Shown: positions 38,461-48,336 of the stretch, piece after piece | Layout of the letters: each line of letters opens with the position of its first letter | How positions within the stretch are numbered: the stretch's first letter is position 1 | NCBI RefSeq assembly: GCF_019550915.1 | Contig: NZ_JAHWCI010000009.1 | Coordinates: forward strand, 62,001-126,000 | Source: Mumia sp. zg.B17 | GTDB lineage: Bacteria > Actinomycetota > Actinomycetes > Propionibacteriales > Nocardioidaceae | Length of the DNA: 64,000 bases | Direction of reading: 5' to 3' | Position numbers and translations under genes: made by a program | Notes under the pieces: generated by a model | What the model was told of the DNA's origin: nothing | What the model saw: only the letters and a program-made list of their open reading frames with translations | Database searches by the model: none

Positions 38461-39414
38461 TCAGCTGGTCACGAGATCGGCGTGCTCGAGGTCTGCGATG
38501 TAGCGCTCGGCGTCGAGGGCGGCCGAGCAGCCGGTGCCGGCAGCGGTGATCGCCTGCCGGTAGGTGTGGTCGACGAGGTCACCCGAGGCGAAGACTCCGG
38601 GGACGTTGGTGCGGGTCGACCCGGGCTGCACGAGGACGTACCCCTCGGCGTCGAGGTCGACCTGACCCTTGAGGAGCTCCGACCGCGGGTCGTGACCGAC
38701 CGCGATGAACAGGCCCGTCGCCGGAAGGAAGCGCTCCTCGCCCGTCACGGTGTCCTCGAGGACGACGCCCTCGAGCGACAGCTCCCCTCGGATCTCCTTG
38801 ACCCGCGAGTTCCAGGCGAACTCGATCTTGTCGTTCTTGAACGCCCGCTCCTGCATGATCTTGCTTGCGCGCAGCTCCTCGCGGCGGTGGACGAGGGTGA
38901 CCTTGTCGGCGAAGCGGGTCAGGAAGGTGGCCTCCTCGACAGCGGAGTCACCGCCGCCCACGACCACGATCTCCTGCTTGCGGAAGAAGAAGCCGTCACA
39001 GGTCGCACACCAGCTGACGCCGCGGCCGGACAGCCGGTCCTCCCCGTCGACGCCCAGCTTGCGGTAGCCGGAGCCCATGGCGAGGATGACCGCCCGGGCA
39101 TGGTGCTCGCTGGTCGCGGTACGGACGATCTTGACCGCGCCCGTCAGGTCGACCTCGACGACGTCGTCGGCCACCAGCTCGGCGCCGAAACGCTCAGACT
39201 GCTGGCGGAGGTTGTCCATCAACGCCGGACCCTCGATGCCCTCGGGGAAGCCCGGGAAGTTCTCGACGTCGGTCGTGTTCATGAGGGCACCACCGGCCGT
39301 GACGGACCCTTCGAAGACCAACGGCGCGAGGTTCGCGCGTGCGGTGTAGATCGCTGCCGTGTAACCGGCAGGACCCGAGCCGATGATGATCACGTTGCGT
39401 ACATCAGTGGACAT
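38461..39414 (-). CDS. trxB: Thioredoxin reductase
   Basis: A 317-residue FAD enzyme that passes electrons from NADPH to thioredoxin. The FAD-binding motif is [18 protein letters not shown], the redox-active cysteines are in [10 protein letters not shown], the NADPH motif is [13 protein letters not shown] and the C-terminal FAD contact is [14 protein letters not shown]. The start is ATG 39414. It lies 95 bases upstream of trxA on the same strand and probably shares its transcript. Confidence 0.96.
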   Translation of the reverse strand: MSTDVRNVIIIGSGPAGYTAAIYTARANLAPLVFEGSVTAGGALMNTTDVENFPGFPEGIEGPALMDNLRQQSERFGAELVADDVVEVDLTGAVKIVRTATSEHHARAVILAMGSGYRKLGVDGEDRLSGRGVSWCATCDGFFFRKQEIVVVGGGDSAVEEATFLTRFADKVTLVHRREELRASKIMQERAFKNDKIEFAWNSRVKEIRGELSLEGVVLEDTVTGEERFLPATGLFIAVGHDPRSELLKGQVDLDAEGYVLVQPGSTRTNVPGVFASGDLVDHTYRQAITAAGTGCSAALDAERYIADLEHADLVTS

Positions 39415-39522
39415 GCTCCGCCTTCGGTGTCAAGAACAGTACGGTTTGGGGCCGTACCCTCACAACGCATCCTAGGTCCGGACCATTCCTGGACGACGAC
39501 GCGGCCGTCCGGGGGGCCGCGG

Positions 39523-41103
39523 CTACTCCAGCCCTTGGACGGTGAGCTCCGAGACGGCACCCTCGTAGATGTCCGACTTGCGTTCGGGGAGCCGTGTGAG
39601 CCAGATCAGGAGGTAGCGGGTCGAGACCGCCTGCGAGAGGGACACGGATGCGCCGCTGGGCGCGTCGGAGTAGCCACCGATGCGCTCCATCTGCCCGGTC
39701 CCGGTGGGAGGACGCTTGCGGCCAGGTGCGGCATAGACACGGAACGAGGTGGGCGACGCGCCGAAGTCGACCTGGATCGCCGTGACGTCACGGAAGCGGC
39801 CGAGGTCGACGAGCAGCCCGACACCGTCCTTGAGCCCACCGAGGTCGTTGCGCCGGTAGTACTCACGGGTGGTCCACGCGGTCGAGGAATCGCCGTCGAC
39901 CGCGAGCTCCGCCTGGCCGGGGTTCTCGTCGCCGTCGCCGTCGGGCGGCGGATCGAACGAGACCACGTCCTTCACGCCGAAGTCCACGATCGAGCGACTG
40001 ACCTCGGGGACCTCCCCGCTGCCGCTCGGAGACTGCGCGGACGGCGCCGAGACACGACCCAGGATGAACGTCACCGCAGCGGCCAGGACCACCATGACGA
40101 CCAGCGCGAGCCAGATGAGCTTGCGCTCGCCCTTCGCCGAGCGTCGAACCTTCGAGAACCCGCGTTCCATCGGCGTCGGCGGGGTGGGTGCGAAAGCAGC
40201 CGGACGAGGCTTCGGCGGGTTGACCGCCGGCGGGGGCTCGGAGAGCGCGGAGCGTACGGGGTCGTGACGGTACAGATCCGGCGAGGAGGCGCCGGTCGCC
40301 TCGGGATCGGCCGGATCGTCGTCGCCGGTCATGGCCAGCTCGAGCGCGACGTCACGAGCGGTCCGCAGCGGTGGTCGGTGGTGGCGAGGAGGCCGACCGA
40401 GGATCCTGTCGCACACGGTGTCGACGTCGTGCGACACGCCAGCACGGACCTGCCGCGGCCGCAGGAGCCGACCGTGCTCGCGTGGTGCGGGAGCGAGCAG
40501 CTCGTCCTCACCCGGGTAGCGACCGGTGAGGCAGGCGTAGAGGATCTTGCCCAGCGCCTCGACGTCGAGCTGCTCGGCGTAGCCGACGTCGGCGTCGTCG
40601 ACGTCGTGGTGAGCCGACCGGAGTGCGTGGTCGGTCGAGAGACCGATGATGCGGATGCCGCCGTTGTCCTTCAGCAGCACCGTCGCTGGGCGGAGGTGAC
40701 GGTGGTAGACGCCGGCCTCGTGGGCGTCGGCGAAGGCGTCGGCGAGCTCAAGAACCACGTGGGTCGAACGCGCGTTGGTGAGCGTGGAGGGCCCGAGGAC
40801 GTGGTCGAGAGAGACGGCGCGCGCCCACTCGCGGATCAGGTAGGTATGGCCGTGGTCACCCTCGACGATGTCCAGCACCCGCAGGAAGCGCGGGTCCGAG
40901 ACTGCGGTCGAGCGCCCTGCGGCGATGACGAAGGCCGTGGCGCGCCGGTCGTCGGCCCGGACCGCCTGGATGCCGACGGCGCGGTCGAGGACAGTGTCGT
41001 AGGCCTTCCACGTCACCGCACCCCCCGACTCCTTGATGAGGTCGTCGAGGCGGTAGCGCCCAGACAGCAGGAGGCCCGAGCTGAGTGCCGCGGTCTGGTC
41101 CAC
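39523..41103 (-). CDS. Pseudokinase with membrane anchor and discoidin-like domain, MurJ partner
   Basis: A 526-residue protein. The N-terminal region (about 1-270) has the protein-kinase fold but lost its catalytic residues: the VAIK lysine reads VGIQ (Gln46), HRD reads HRH (134-136) and DFG is replaced by GLS (154-156), so it should not phosphorylate. A Pro-rich linker with a Thr-rich segment (about 305-325) leads to one membrane helix (about 336-356) and an extracellular F5/8 type C/discoidin-like domain (about 380-526). In mycobacteria this module is fused to MurJ (MviN), where phosphorylation of the pseudokinase recruits FhaA. Here it is a separate gene 34 bases downstream of murJ. Confidence 0.88.
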   Translation of the reverse strand: MDQTAALSSGLLLSGRYRLDDLIKESGGAVTWKAYDTVLDRAVGIQAVRADDRRATAFVIAAGRSTAVSDPRFLRVLDIVEGDHGHTYLIREWARAVSLDHVLGPSTLTNARSTHVVLELADAFADAHEAGVYHRHLRPATVLLKDNGGIRIIGLSTDHALRSAHHDVDDADVGYAEQLDVEALGKILYACLTGRYPGEDELLAPAPREHGRLLRPRQVRAGVSHDVDTVCDRILGRPPRHHRPPLRTARDVALELAMTGDDDPADPEATGASSPDLYRHDPVRSALSEPPPAVNPPKPRPAAFAPTPPTPMERGFSKVRRSAKGERKLIWLALVVMVVLAAAVTFILGRVSAPSAQSPSGSGEVPEVSRSIVDFGVKDVVSFDPPPDGDGDENPGQAELAVDGDSSTAWTTREYYRRNDLGGLKDGVGLLVDLGRFRDVTAIQVDFGASPTSFRVYAAPGRKRPPTGTGQMERIGGYSDAPSGASVSLSQAVSTRYLLIWLTRLPERKSDIYEGAVSELTVQGLE

Positions 41104-41137
41104 ACCTCATGTTATCCGGGGAGCAGCCGGTCGTCCG

Positions 41138-42925
41138 TCAGCGGCGCAGAACCGTTCGGACGACCGCCGTGACCTCACGGATTCGCAGCAGCCACGCCAG
41201 CGCGAGATAGACGCCGGCCCCGATCCCGCCGACGCCGACCAGCGCCAGGAGCGCGTCGATCTTGCCCACGCTGTCCAGGCCGAGCGGCTCCAGGAGGAAG
41301 GCGGACAGCATCAGCATGACCGCCATCGTCACGACGCAGGCGGCCACGAGCCGCAGGAGGTAGACGAGCGAGGGTACGTCGAGGACGGGCCCGATGCGCG
41401 TCGACAAGACGGTGATGGACAGCAGTGAACCCACCAGGTACGCCCCCCCGTACGCCACCGCGAGCGTGGGCGCGATCGCGCTGGGCTCCACCTGGGACGC
41501 GAGCGTGACCGCGAGCCCGATGTTGACCGTCGCCAGCACGATCTGGATGAAGAACGGCGTGCGGGTGTCCTCGAGCGCGTAGAAGCCGCGAAGGCTCATG
41601 TAGTGCAGCGAGAAGAAGATGATCGCCGGGGCGAACGCGGCGATCGTGGTGCTGATCGTCTCGGTGTTGCCCTCCATCGAGCCCCAGGAGCCGACGACGG
41701 TGCCGAGCGGTCCGGAGAGCGCGAAGACGGCGACGGCGATCGGCGCGAGGAGTGCCAGCACCGATCGGATGTTGTTCTGGACCTCGTTCCTCACCTGGCG
41801 CAGGTCGCCCTCGGCGGCGAGCCGTGAGATGAGCGGCATGGTCGCGGTGACGAGCGAGACGGTGATCACCCCGTGCGGGACCTGGGTGATGAGGAAGGCG
41901 CTCGCGTAGACCGTCGTCCCCGCGGGATCAGGGTTGCCGTCGGTGATCGCGAGGAGGCCGGCGCTGGTGCCGATGCGGGTGATGACCACGAACATCACCT
42001 GGTTGACCAGGATGAAGCCGAGCGTCCACGCGCCGAGCTTGAGCGTGTGGCCCAGCCCGACCCCACGGAAGTCGAACCGCGGACGGTAGTGGAAGCCGGC
42101 GGCTCGCAGGTAGGGGAGCAGCACGAGGGCCTGGGCCGCGATCCCGATCGTCGAGCCGACGCCGAGCAGCAGCTCCTGCGGTCCGGTGAAACCGCCCGAG
42201 CCGTTGCTCTCGCCGTACAGCACGATGTAGGTGACGAGGATGGCGCAGGAGATCAGGTTGTTGACGATCGGCGCCCACATCATCGGCCCGAAGCGGCCCC
42301 GGGAGTTGAGGATCTGGCCGACGAGGACGAAGGCGCCGTAGAAGAAGATCTGCGGGAGGCAGTAGCGCATCAACGCGTACGCCGACGACAGCGCGTCCTC
42401 GTTGCCGGGGTCGAACAGGCGGCTGTCGAAGACGACCCTCACGAGCAGAGGCGCCGCGATGACGAGCACGACGGTCGAGATGCCGAGGACGAGCAGGCCG
42501 AGCGTGATGATCCGCTGGGCGTACGCCTCGCCGCCATCGCTGTCGTTCTTCATCGCCCGCACCAGCTGCGGGACCAGGACGACGTTGAACACGCCCCCCG
42601 CGAGCAGGACGTAGAGCGCGTTGGGGATCGTGTTGGCGCCGGTGAAGATGTCGGCGTTCAGGCTCGCGCCGATCGCGGCGAAGATCAGCGCAGACCGGAC
42701 GAATCCCGACAGCCGGGAGACGAGTGTGCCCGCGGCCATCAGGACGCTGGCCGACAGCAGACCGGTCGACGTACGGCGTACGGCCTCCGCGACGGCGTCG
42801 CTCGTCTCGTCGACCTCCTCGGTCGCCTCGACCGCCTCGGCGGCGAGGGGGGCCTCGCGAGCGGTGACAAGGGCGACGGGGGTGACGCGGCGCTTCTCGC
42901 GACGGGCGCGGCGGTGCTTGCTCAT
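41138..42925 (-). CDS. murJ: Lipid II flippase MurJ (MviN)
   Basis: A 595-residue multi-pass transporter with about 14 helices that moves lipid II across the membrane. The family opening is visible as LMAAGTLVSRLSGFVRSALIFAAIG, with NTIPNALYVLLAGGVFNVVLVPQLVRA next and RGFYALEDTRTPFFIQI later. A hydrophilic N-terminus (about 1-50: a basic patch, then an acidic EEVDETSDAV patch) precedes the first helix. The pseudokinase usually fused at its C-terminus in mycobacteria is the next gene. Its start overlaps the DUF6049 gene stop by 4 bases. Confidence 0.95.
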   Translation of the reverse strand: MSKHRRARREKRRVTPVALVTAREAPLAAEAVEATEEVDETSDAVAEAVRRTSTGLLSASVLMAAGTLVSRLSGFVRSALIFAAIGASLNADIFTGANTIPNALYVLLAGGVFNVVLVPQLVRAMKNDSDGGEAYAQRIITLGLLVLGISTVVLVIAAPLLVRVVFDSRLFDPGNEDALSSAYALMRYCLPQIFFYGAFVLVGQILNSRGRFGPMMWAPIVNNLISCAILVTYIVLYGESNGSGGFTGPQELLLGVGSTIGIAAQALVLLPYLRAAGFHYRPRFDFRGVGLGHTLKLGAWTLGFILVNQVMFVVITRIGTSAGLLAITDGNPDPAGTTVYASAFLITQVPHGVITVSLVTATMPLISRLAAEGDLRQVRNEVQNNIRSVLALLAPIAVAVFALSGPLGTVVGSWGSMEGNTETISTTIAAFAPAIIFFSLHYMSLRGFYALEDTRTPFFIQIVLATVNIGLAVTLASQVEPSAIAPTLAVAYGGAYLVGSLLSITVLSTRIGPVLDVPSLVYLLRLVAACVVTMAVMLMLSAFLLEPLGLDSVGKIDALLALVGVGGIGAGVYLALAWLLRIREVTAVVRTVLRR

Positions 42926-45132
42926 GCGTCCGGCTCCCGCGCCGGGCGTGTCGGGACGGTGGCGGTCTCGGACGGAGTCTCAGGAGTCCCGTCACCTGGC
43001 TCGTCGTCGAGCGTCTCGACCTTGCGGCCCGTCACCACGCGACGAACGACCGCGAGGACGACCAGGAGCGTCGCAAGGCCGAGGAAGACCCAGATGACAC
43101 GACCCACCACGCTCGAACGGACGGTGAAACGCACCTCGTCCCCGACGGTCGATCCGTCGGTGGTCACGAGCGACACGCCGAAGGTCGTGGTGGTCGCCTG
43201 GCCGACGTCGGCGGTGACCGTCATCGTGACGCTCTGCCCTGCCCCGACCTCCTGCGGGAGGATGTCGTCGATGCGCGCGGCACTGTCGTCGGAGGTGAAT
43301 CTCGCTCCGACCGTCACCGGCGATCCCAACTGGTTGGTGATGGTGATCGGGAACCGCCCCGACGATCCCGAGAGCGTGACGAACGACGACGCGGAGACGC
43401 TCACGCGTTCGAGGATCCTCTCGACCGCCTCGGCCTGCGACTCGGCGTGCTGCAGGCCTCGTGTGCGTGCCGACCGCCAGTCCTGGGAGGCGGCGAGCGC
43501 CGCGCTCTGGTCGTAGAAGATGTTGCGCCGCTCGTCGTCGCCGAGAAGCTGGCTCACGACGCGCCCGTTGGTGACGATCCGCGCGGCGGCCTGGACCTGA
43601 TCCTGCGAGATGGCACGTTGGTTGGCCTTGGGGGGAAGGCGTACGCGCCCTCTCCATGCCTGCGAGTCCGCCCCGACCTGGGCGTCGGCGCCGACGGGCC
43701 GGACCCATCGGGGCTCGAAGAGGTCGTGGAACTGCGCCCGAGACCACTCGCTCCCGGGGTCGAAGGAGACGCCGGGTACGACGACCACGTGCCGCGACCC
43801 GAATCCGAGGGACCCCAGGGCTGCCCGCGCGGCCACGCGCTGGCGCAGGCCCAGGGTGGAGCTGGTCGAGCCCTCGTCCTGCGCCAGCGTCGGGTCGAGC
43901 ACGACGAGGCTCATCTGTTCGCCGCCGATGGTCGCGCTCAGTGCGGTGCTGTCGGCGGGCGACCACCCGGAGAGCACCTCGGGCGAGACCAGCGACGCGG
44001 TGGAACCGAGCCGGCGTGACCCGTTGATCCGGTTGCCGTTGGTGATCCCGCTGGGCGGCCACGTGACGATGCGCGCGGTCAGGCCGAACTGGGCGAGCGT
44101 CGCCTCGGTCGCGCGCCGAGCGGCCTGCACGACCGTCGTACCGGGGTCGCCGGCGGCACGACGGGTGATCGCGAACACGTCCGGACGACCGTAGGGCACC
44201 GCCCAGACGGAGTGCCGCCCGGCGTACGCGACGAGCTCGTCGAGGAAGAGGCGCGCCCGCTGCGCCGCGCTGGTGGCTTCGGCGGGGACGTCACCGGCGG
44301 CGTACGGCGCGGCGCCGCCGGGCCCGTTGGGCCGGACCGGTCCATAGGAGTCGTTGGCGATGTCGCGCAGGGCGTCGAGGAGCGCGGGATCGATCAGGAC
44401 CGTGCTCGGGGAGGAGTCTTCGGACCGCGCAAGGTCCAGGAGCCGCCGGAGGCGACCACCGGGGGAGACGGCGTCCACGAGCGCGGACGTGTCGACGTAG
44501 CGGCTGCGTTCGTCACGCTGCACGGGCGCGACGAACGGCCACACGACCGAGACCTGTGTGGGAGCCGTGCGCTCCTCACCGACGTACGGCACGACGGTGT
44601 AGGCACGTCCCACAGCGTCGCCCGAACGCTCGGCGTCCTCACCGGTCGCCAGCACGTGCACGCCGACGGGAAAGACGCCTGCGGTGGTGAGCGGGAGCTC
44701 GGAGGCAGGGACCTGGAGCCGGAAGGTCGTCGTGTCGCCGGGGGCCAGGTCGCCGGCCGACACGACGGCCGACGGGGACGTCAACCGCGTGCCCGTGACC
44801 AGCGGTGTGGGCGAGGCGAGCGCGTTGTCAACGGCGGTCTGGTCGGTGAGCGGGACGGGCGGCATCACGAGGTGCACGCGCAGACGGTTCCACGATCCCG
44901 AGGACGGGTTGGTGATGCGACCGCTGAGCGTCAGCGTCCCGCCGGGACCCAGCGCGGTCGGCGAGAGTGCGTCGATGGTGACCGAGAGCCGGTCGGAGTC
45001 CGCCGCCTGGGCCGGCGCGGCAGCGACGGCGGGGAGGAGGCCCACGAGCAGGGCAGCAAGCACGGTCGCGACCGCCGCCCACGCGGTACGTCGGCGCGCG
45101 GGTCGGGAGGAGCAGTCATCGACGCGTGTCAT
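42922..45132 (-). CDS. DUF6049 family secreted/membrane-anchored protein
   Basis: A 736-residue protein with an N-terminal signal peptide (about 14-45, WAAVATVLAALLVGLLPAVAAAPAQA) and a C-terminal membrane helix (about 680-702, GRVIWVFLGLATLLVVLAVV) with a cytosolic tail of about 35 residues. The extracellular part has beta-rich domains and resembles the mycobacterial protein encoded between pcnA and murJ (Rv3909-like). The biochemical role is unknown; its coupling to murJ suggests a cell-envelope role. I chose ATG 45132 rather than TTG 45141. It is divergent from pcnA by 61 bases. Confidence 0.85.
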   Translation of the reverse strand: MTRVDDCSSRPARRRTAWAAVATVLAALLVGLLPAVAAAPAQAADSDRLSVTIDALSPTALGPGGTLTLSGRITNPSSGSWNRLRVHLVMPPVPLTDQTAVDNALASPTPLVTGTRLTSPSAVVSAGDLAPGDTTTFRLQVPASELPLTTAGVFPVGVHVLATGEDAERSGDAVGRAYTVVPYVGEERTAPTQVSVVWPFVAPVQRDERSRYVDTSALVDAVSPGGRLRRLLDLARSEDSSPSTVLIDPALLDALRDIANDSYGPVRPNGPGGAAPYAAGDVPAEATSAAQRARLFLDELVAYAGRHSVWAVPYGRPDVFAITRRAAGDPGTTVVQAARRATEATLAQFGLTARIVTWPPSGITNGNRINGSRRLGSTASLVSPEVLSGWSPADSTALSATIGGEQMSLVVLDPTLAQDEGSTSSTLGLRQRVAARAALGSLGFGSRHVVVVPGVSFDPGSEWSRAQFHDLFEPRWVRPVGADAQVGADSQAWRGRVRLPPKANQRAISQDQVQAAARIVTNGRVVSQLLGDDERRNIFYDQSAALAASQDWRSARTRGLQHAESQAEAVERILERVSVSASSFVTLSGSSGRFPITITNQLGSPVTVGARFTSDDSAARIDDILPQEVGAGQSVTMTVTADVGQATTTTFGVSLVTTDGSTVGDEVRFTVRSSVVGRVIWVFLGLATLLVVLAVVRRVVTGRKVETLDDEPGDGTPETPSETATVPTRPAREPDA

Positions 45133-45179
45133 CGGGGCCAATGCTAGAGCGAGCGGTCACGGCGCCTGCGTCGCCCACG

Positions 45180-45185
45180 TAGAGT
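45180..45185 (+). promoter_or_regulatory. Probable -10 element for pcnA
   Basis: TAGAGT ends 8 bases before the pcnA ATG at 45194, the spacing seen for leaderless actinobacterial transcripts. No convincing -35 was found. Confidence 0.4.
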
Positions 45186-45193
45186 GGTGGGTC

Positions 45194-46645
45194 ATGGCCA
45201 CCGCCTCTTCTTCCCCTGCGCTGCGCGATCCCGCCGCCGCCGTGACCGATCTCCTCGAGACCACTCCGGCCGTCGGAGAGCTCGCCCGACGCTTCGCCGA
45301 CGCGGGTCACACCCTCGCTCTCGTGGGCGGTCCCGTGCGCGACGCGGTCCTGGGGCGGCCCTCGCAGGACTGGGACCTGACGACCTCGGCGCGACCCGAC
45401 GACGTCGAGGCCCTGCTTGAGGGATGGGCGGACACCACGTGGGACGTCGGCCGCGAGTACGGCACCCTCGCGGCGCGCAAGGGCGACGTTCACGTGGAGA
45501 TCACCACCTACCGCAGCGAGAAGTACGACCCTGCCTCACGCAAGCCGCAGGTCGACTACGGCGACTCGCTCGAGGGCGACCTCTCCCGGCGCGACTTCAC
45601 CGTCAACGCGATGGCGTACCTGCTCGGCACCCGCACCTTCGTCGACCCGTTCGGAGGGCTCGCCGATCTCGAGGCGCAGCTGCTCCGGACGCCCGTCGCG
45701 GCGACCCAGTCCTTCGACGACGACCCGTTGCGGATGATGCGGGCCGCACGGTTCGTCTCGCAGCTCGGGTTCACGCCCGTCGACGAGGTCGTCGAGGCGA
45801 TGACGGTGATGGCCGAGCGCATCACGATCGTCTCCGCGGAGCGCGTCCGCGACGAGCTCAGCAAGCTGCTGCTCGGTGAGCACCCCCGTCCCGGTCTGAC
45901 GCTGCTGGTCGACACCGGCATCGCCGCCTACGTGCTCCCGGAGCTGCCCGCGCTGAGGCTGGAGCGCGACGAGCACCACCGTCACAAGGACGTGTACGAC
46001 CACTCGCTGACCGTCCTGGAGCAGGCGATCGCGCTGGAGGTGCGGCTCCCCGGCGGTGGACCGGACCTCGTGACCCGGCTTGCGGCGCTGCTGCACGACG
46101 TCGGCAAGCCCCGTACGCGCCGCTTCCTCGAGGACGGCACCGTGACGTTCCACCACCACGACGTCGTCGGTGCCAAGCTCGCGCGCAAGCGGCTGCGCGC
46201 ACTGCGCTTCTCGAACGAGATCGTGGACGACGTCGCCCTGCTCGTCGAGCTGCACCTGCGCTTCCACGGCTACGGCACCGGCGAGTGGACCGACTCGGCC
46301 GTCCGTCGCTACGTCCGCGACGCCGGCGACCAGCTCGCGCGGCTCCACATCCTGACCCGTGCCGACTCGACGACCCGCAACCGCCGCAAGGCCGAGCGGC
46401 TCCAGCGGACCTATGGCGACCTCGAGGACCGGATCGACCAGCTCGCCCAGGCCGAGGAGCTGGACAAGATCCGCCCGGACCTCGACGGAAACCAGATCAT
46501 GGAGATCCTCGGCGTGGGACCGGGCCGTGTGGTGGGCGACGCGTACCGCTTCCTGCTCGACCTGCGCCTCGACCGCGGGCCGCTGAGCGAGGACGACGCC
46601 CGCGAGGCGCTGCTCGCCTGGTGGGCGGGGCGCGACGGCGCCTAA
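45194..46645 (+). CDS. pcnA: CCA tRNA nucleotidyltransferase / poly(A) polymerase family
   Basis: A 483-residue class II nucleotidyltransferase with an HD domain. The polymerase signature is LALVGGPVRDAVLGRPSQDWDLTTSARPDD, with RRDFTVNAMA and DDPLRMMRAARFVSQLGF typical of CCA-adding enzymes. The C-terminal HD phosphohydrolase motif is LAALLHDVGKP, with the metal HH in TVTFHHHDVVGA. It adds or repairs the 3' CCA end of tRNAs, needed here as neither tRNA gene encodes CCA. It ends overlapping the convergent glycolipid-binding gene by 4 bases. Confidence 0.94.
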   Translation: MATASSSPALRDPAAAVTDLLETTPAVGELARRFADAGHTLALVGGPVRDAVLGRPSQDWDLTTSARPDDVEALLEGWADTTWDVGREYGTLAARKGDVHVEITTYRSEKYDPASRKPQVDYGDSLEGDLSRRDFTVNAMAYLLGTRTFVDPFGGLADLEAQLLRTPVAATQSFDDDPLRMMRAARFVSQLGFTPVDEVVEAMTVMAERITIVSAERVRDELSKLLLGEHPRPGLTLLVDTGIAAYVLPELPALRLERDEHHRHKDVYDHSLTVLEQAIALEVRLPGGGPDLVTRLAALLHDVGKPRTRRFLEDGTVTFHHHDVVGAKLARKRLRALRFSNEIVDDVALLVELHLRFHGYGTGEWTDSAVRRYVRDAGDQLARLHILTRADSTTRNRRKAERLQRTYGDLEDRIDQLAQAEELDKIRPDLDGNQIMEILGVGPGRVVGDAYRFLLDLRLDRGPLSEDDAREALLAWWAGRDGA

Positions 46646-47283
46646 CGGACGGCCGACGTCACGCTTGCCCGGTACGCCAGCTCCGGGTAGTCGACCACGA
46701 TGCCGTCGACGTCCACAGTGAGGTCGCCGACGAAGTCGCGGCTCGCGCTGGCGTAGCGCACGACGGCGTGCCCGTCGGCGTCGTACGGCGTGAGTGCGCG
46801 ATAGATCTGATCGCTCCTGATCACGGTCAGCGACGGCACGTCCACCCATGCCATGACGTGGGGGATCTCCGGCCCCGGACCGTTCGAGACGAGCCCGTGG
46901 CGCAGGACCGGCATCGTGTTCGTCACGGGGCAGAGCGCGATGTCGCAGTCGAGCGCCTCGGCGACCGAGTCGGGGTCGGCCAGCCCAGGTGGGCTCTGCG
47001 GGCCTCCGGACCCGTGCGCCGCCCCCGTCCCGGTCCATCCGGCATCGTCGCGGACGAGGGCGAGCGTCCTCGACCACCCGTCACCGTGGACCGACAGGTC
47101 GAGGCGCCGCGTCACCCAGGCGTCGCCCGTGGTGAGCGACCAGGCCACGGCGTACGAGGAGGCCCGAGAGGTGCCCCGTGCCGTCAGCCGGCTGTCGGCG
47201 AGCGACAGGGTCGCCGACTCCAGGCGGGCGGGATCGTCCTCGGCGCCGGTCCAGGTCACGAAGCGGGTCGTCGGTCTCGTCAT
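46642..47283 (-). CDS. Putative glycolipid-binding protein (DUF1089-like)
   Basis: A 213-residue protein with the DUF1089/putative glycolipid-binding pattern: VTWTGAEDDPARLESATL at the N-terminus, the SYAVAWSL segment, LDCDIALCPVTNTMPVLRHGL in the middle and FVGDLTVDVDGIVVDYPELAYR at the C-terminus. It is predominantly beta-stranded and cytosolic. Structures of relatives show a lipocalin-like barrel, and ligand binding is inferred. I start at ATG 47283 (MTRPTTRFVTW); the frame opens further upstream without homology. Confidence 0.85.
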   Translation of the reverse strand: MTRPTTRFVTWTGAEDDPARLESATLSLADSRLTARGTSRASSYAVAWSLTTGDAWVTRRLDLSVHGDGWSRTLALVRDDAGWTGTGAAHGSGGPQSPPGLADPDSVAEALDCDIALCPVTNTMPVLRHGLVSNGPGPEIPHVMAWVDVPSLTVIRSDQIYRALTPYDADGHAVVRYASASRDFVGDLTVDVDGIVVDYPELAYRASVTSAVR

Positions 47284-47300
47284 CCGACCGACCCTCTCGC

Positions 47301-47359
47301 TGCCTCGCCGTCTGGGCAAGCACCTCGCGCGGCGAGGCAGAAAGCGGCAAGGCAGAAAG
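47301..47359. repeat. Hairpin and direct repeat before the M15 peptidase
   Basis: A 10-bp stem TGCCTCGCCG (47301-47310) with its complement (47330-47339) and two copies of GGCAGAAAG (47336-47344, 47351-47359) lie in the 149-base divergent gap. Possible operator elements; low confidence. Confidence 0.35.
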
Positions 47360-47432
47360 GTGTCAATCCGTGGCCTTCGGGGATGTCGCGTCGCTAGGGT
47401 GACGTGCGCGGGGAGGGACGAGGGGATCACCG

Positions 47433-48302
47433 GTGGGCGGACGGCACTCTGCTCCGCCCACGGCGGCGGAGCCGTCACCCGTGTCGCCGACTGCGGCATC
47501 GAGCACCGCCCCGAGCGATCGCCGTACCGATTCGCGCCGTACCGAGCGACCTCGCACCGATCGACGCCGCACCACGACGCCTGCCGGCGGCCGCCGTGCC
47601 GATCGACCCAGGCGGTCTCGACGACCGCCGTACCGGACGGTTGCGGTGATCCTCGTCCTGGTCGCGGCCGTCGCCGCCGCGATCCCCGTGGTCGACCACG
47701 TGCAGCAGCAGCGTGCAGACGCCGCAGCGGCCGCGGCCCACCTGAGCGCCGTCCGGGCCGAGGACGCGCGCCGGTCGTCGCACGAGGAGGACCGGTTGCG
47801 TGCCACCGGTGACCTGAGCGCCGCGGGGCGCGCCGTGGCCGAGCGGTTGACGATCATCGCCGACTGCGCCTCCGGCGGTGCCCAGCCGTCCGGACCGAAC
47901 GGCCGCCTCCCGGCGTCCGCGCTGTGCGCGGTGCCCGGCTCGGGCGTCCAGCTTCGGGCAGACGCCGCGGAGGCGTGGGCGAGGCTCCAGGAGGACTTCA
48001 CGAAGGCGTTCGGCCGCTATCCCTGCGTCAACAACGGCTACCGCAGCTATGCGCAGCAGGCCACGATGCACGCGGGCAATCCCGGCATGGTCGCGCCTCC
48101 TGGCACCAGCAACCACGGCCTGGGGCTGGCCCTCGACCTCTGCACGGCCGGAGACGGTGCGGCGGGCACGAGCGCGTGGAGCTGGATGAACGCGAACGCG
48201 CCGTCGTACGGCTGGGCCCTGCCGTCGTGGGCCCGGCCAGGGGGATCACGGCCGGAGCCGTGGCACTGGGAGTACGTGGCCTCGGGTGACCGGGTCTCCT
48301 GA
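47433..48302 (+). CDS. M15-family D,D-carboxypeptidase-like protein (VanY domain)
   Basis: A 289-residue membrane-anchored peptidase. The N-terminus (about 1-65) is a disordered, Arg/Thr/Ser/Pro-rich cytosolic segment, followed by one membrane helix (about 70-88, TVAVILVLVAAVAAAIPVVDHV) and an alanine-rich coiled-coil-like stretch. The C-terminal VanY/M15 domain has the zinc ligands in SNHGLGLALDL (His, Asp) and EPWHWEY (His), with YRSYAQQ before. M15 enzymes trim D-Ala from peptidoglycan stem peptides; zinc residues are intact. The GTG start at 47433 follows GGGAGGGACGAGGGG. A hairpin follows the stop. Confidence 0.85.
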   Translation: MGGRHSAPPTAAEPSPVSPTAASSTAPSDRRTDSRRTERPRTDRRRTTTPAGGRRADRPRRSRRPPYRTVAVILVLVAAVAAAIPVVDHVQQQRADAAAAAAHLSAVRAEDARRSSHEEDRLRATGDLSAAGRAVAERLTIIADCASGGAQPSGPNGRLPASALCAVPGSGVQLRADAAEAWARLQEDFTKAFGRYPCVNNGYRSYAQQATMHAGNPGMVAPPGTSNHGLGLALDLCTAGDGAAGTSAWSWMNANAPSYGWALPSWARPGGSRPEPWHWEYVASGDRVS

Positions 48303-48336
48303 CCTGCCGGTGAGCGCCGACATCGGGGGGAGACGC

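Noticed and set aside
38383-41172. Plus-strand open frame of about 930 codons opposite trxB and the pseudokinase
   Set aside because: Antisense shadow; the minus-strand genes have complete motifs.
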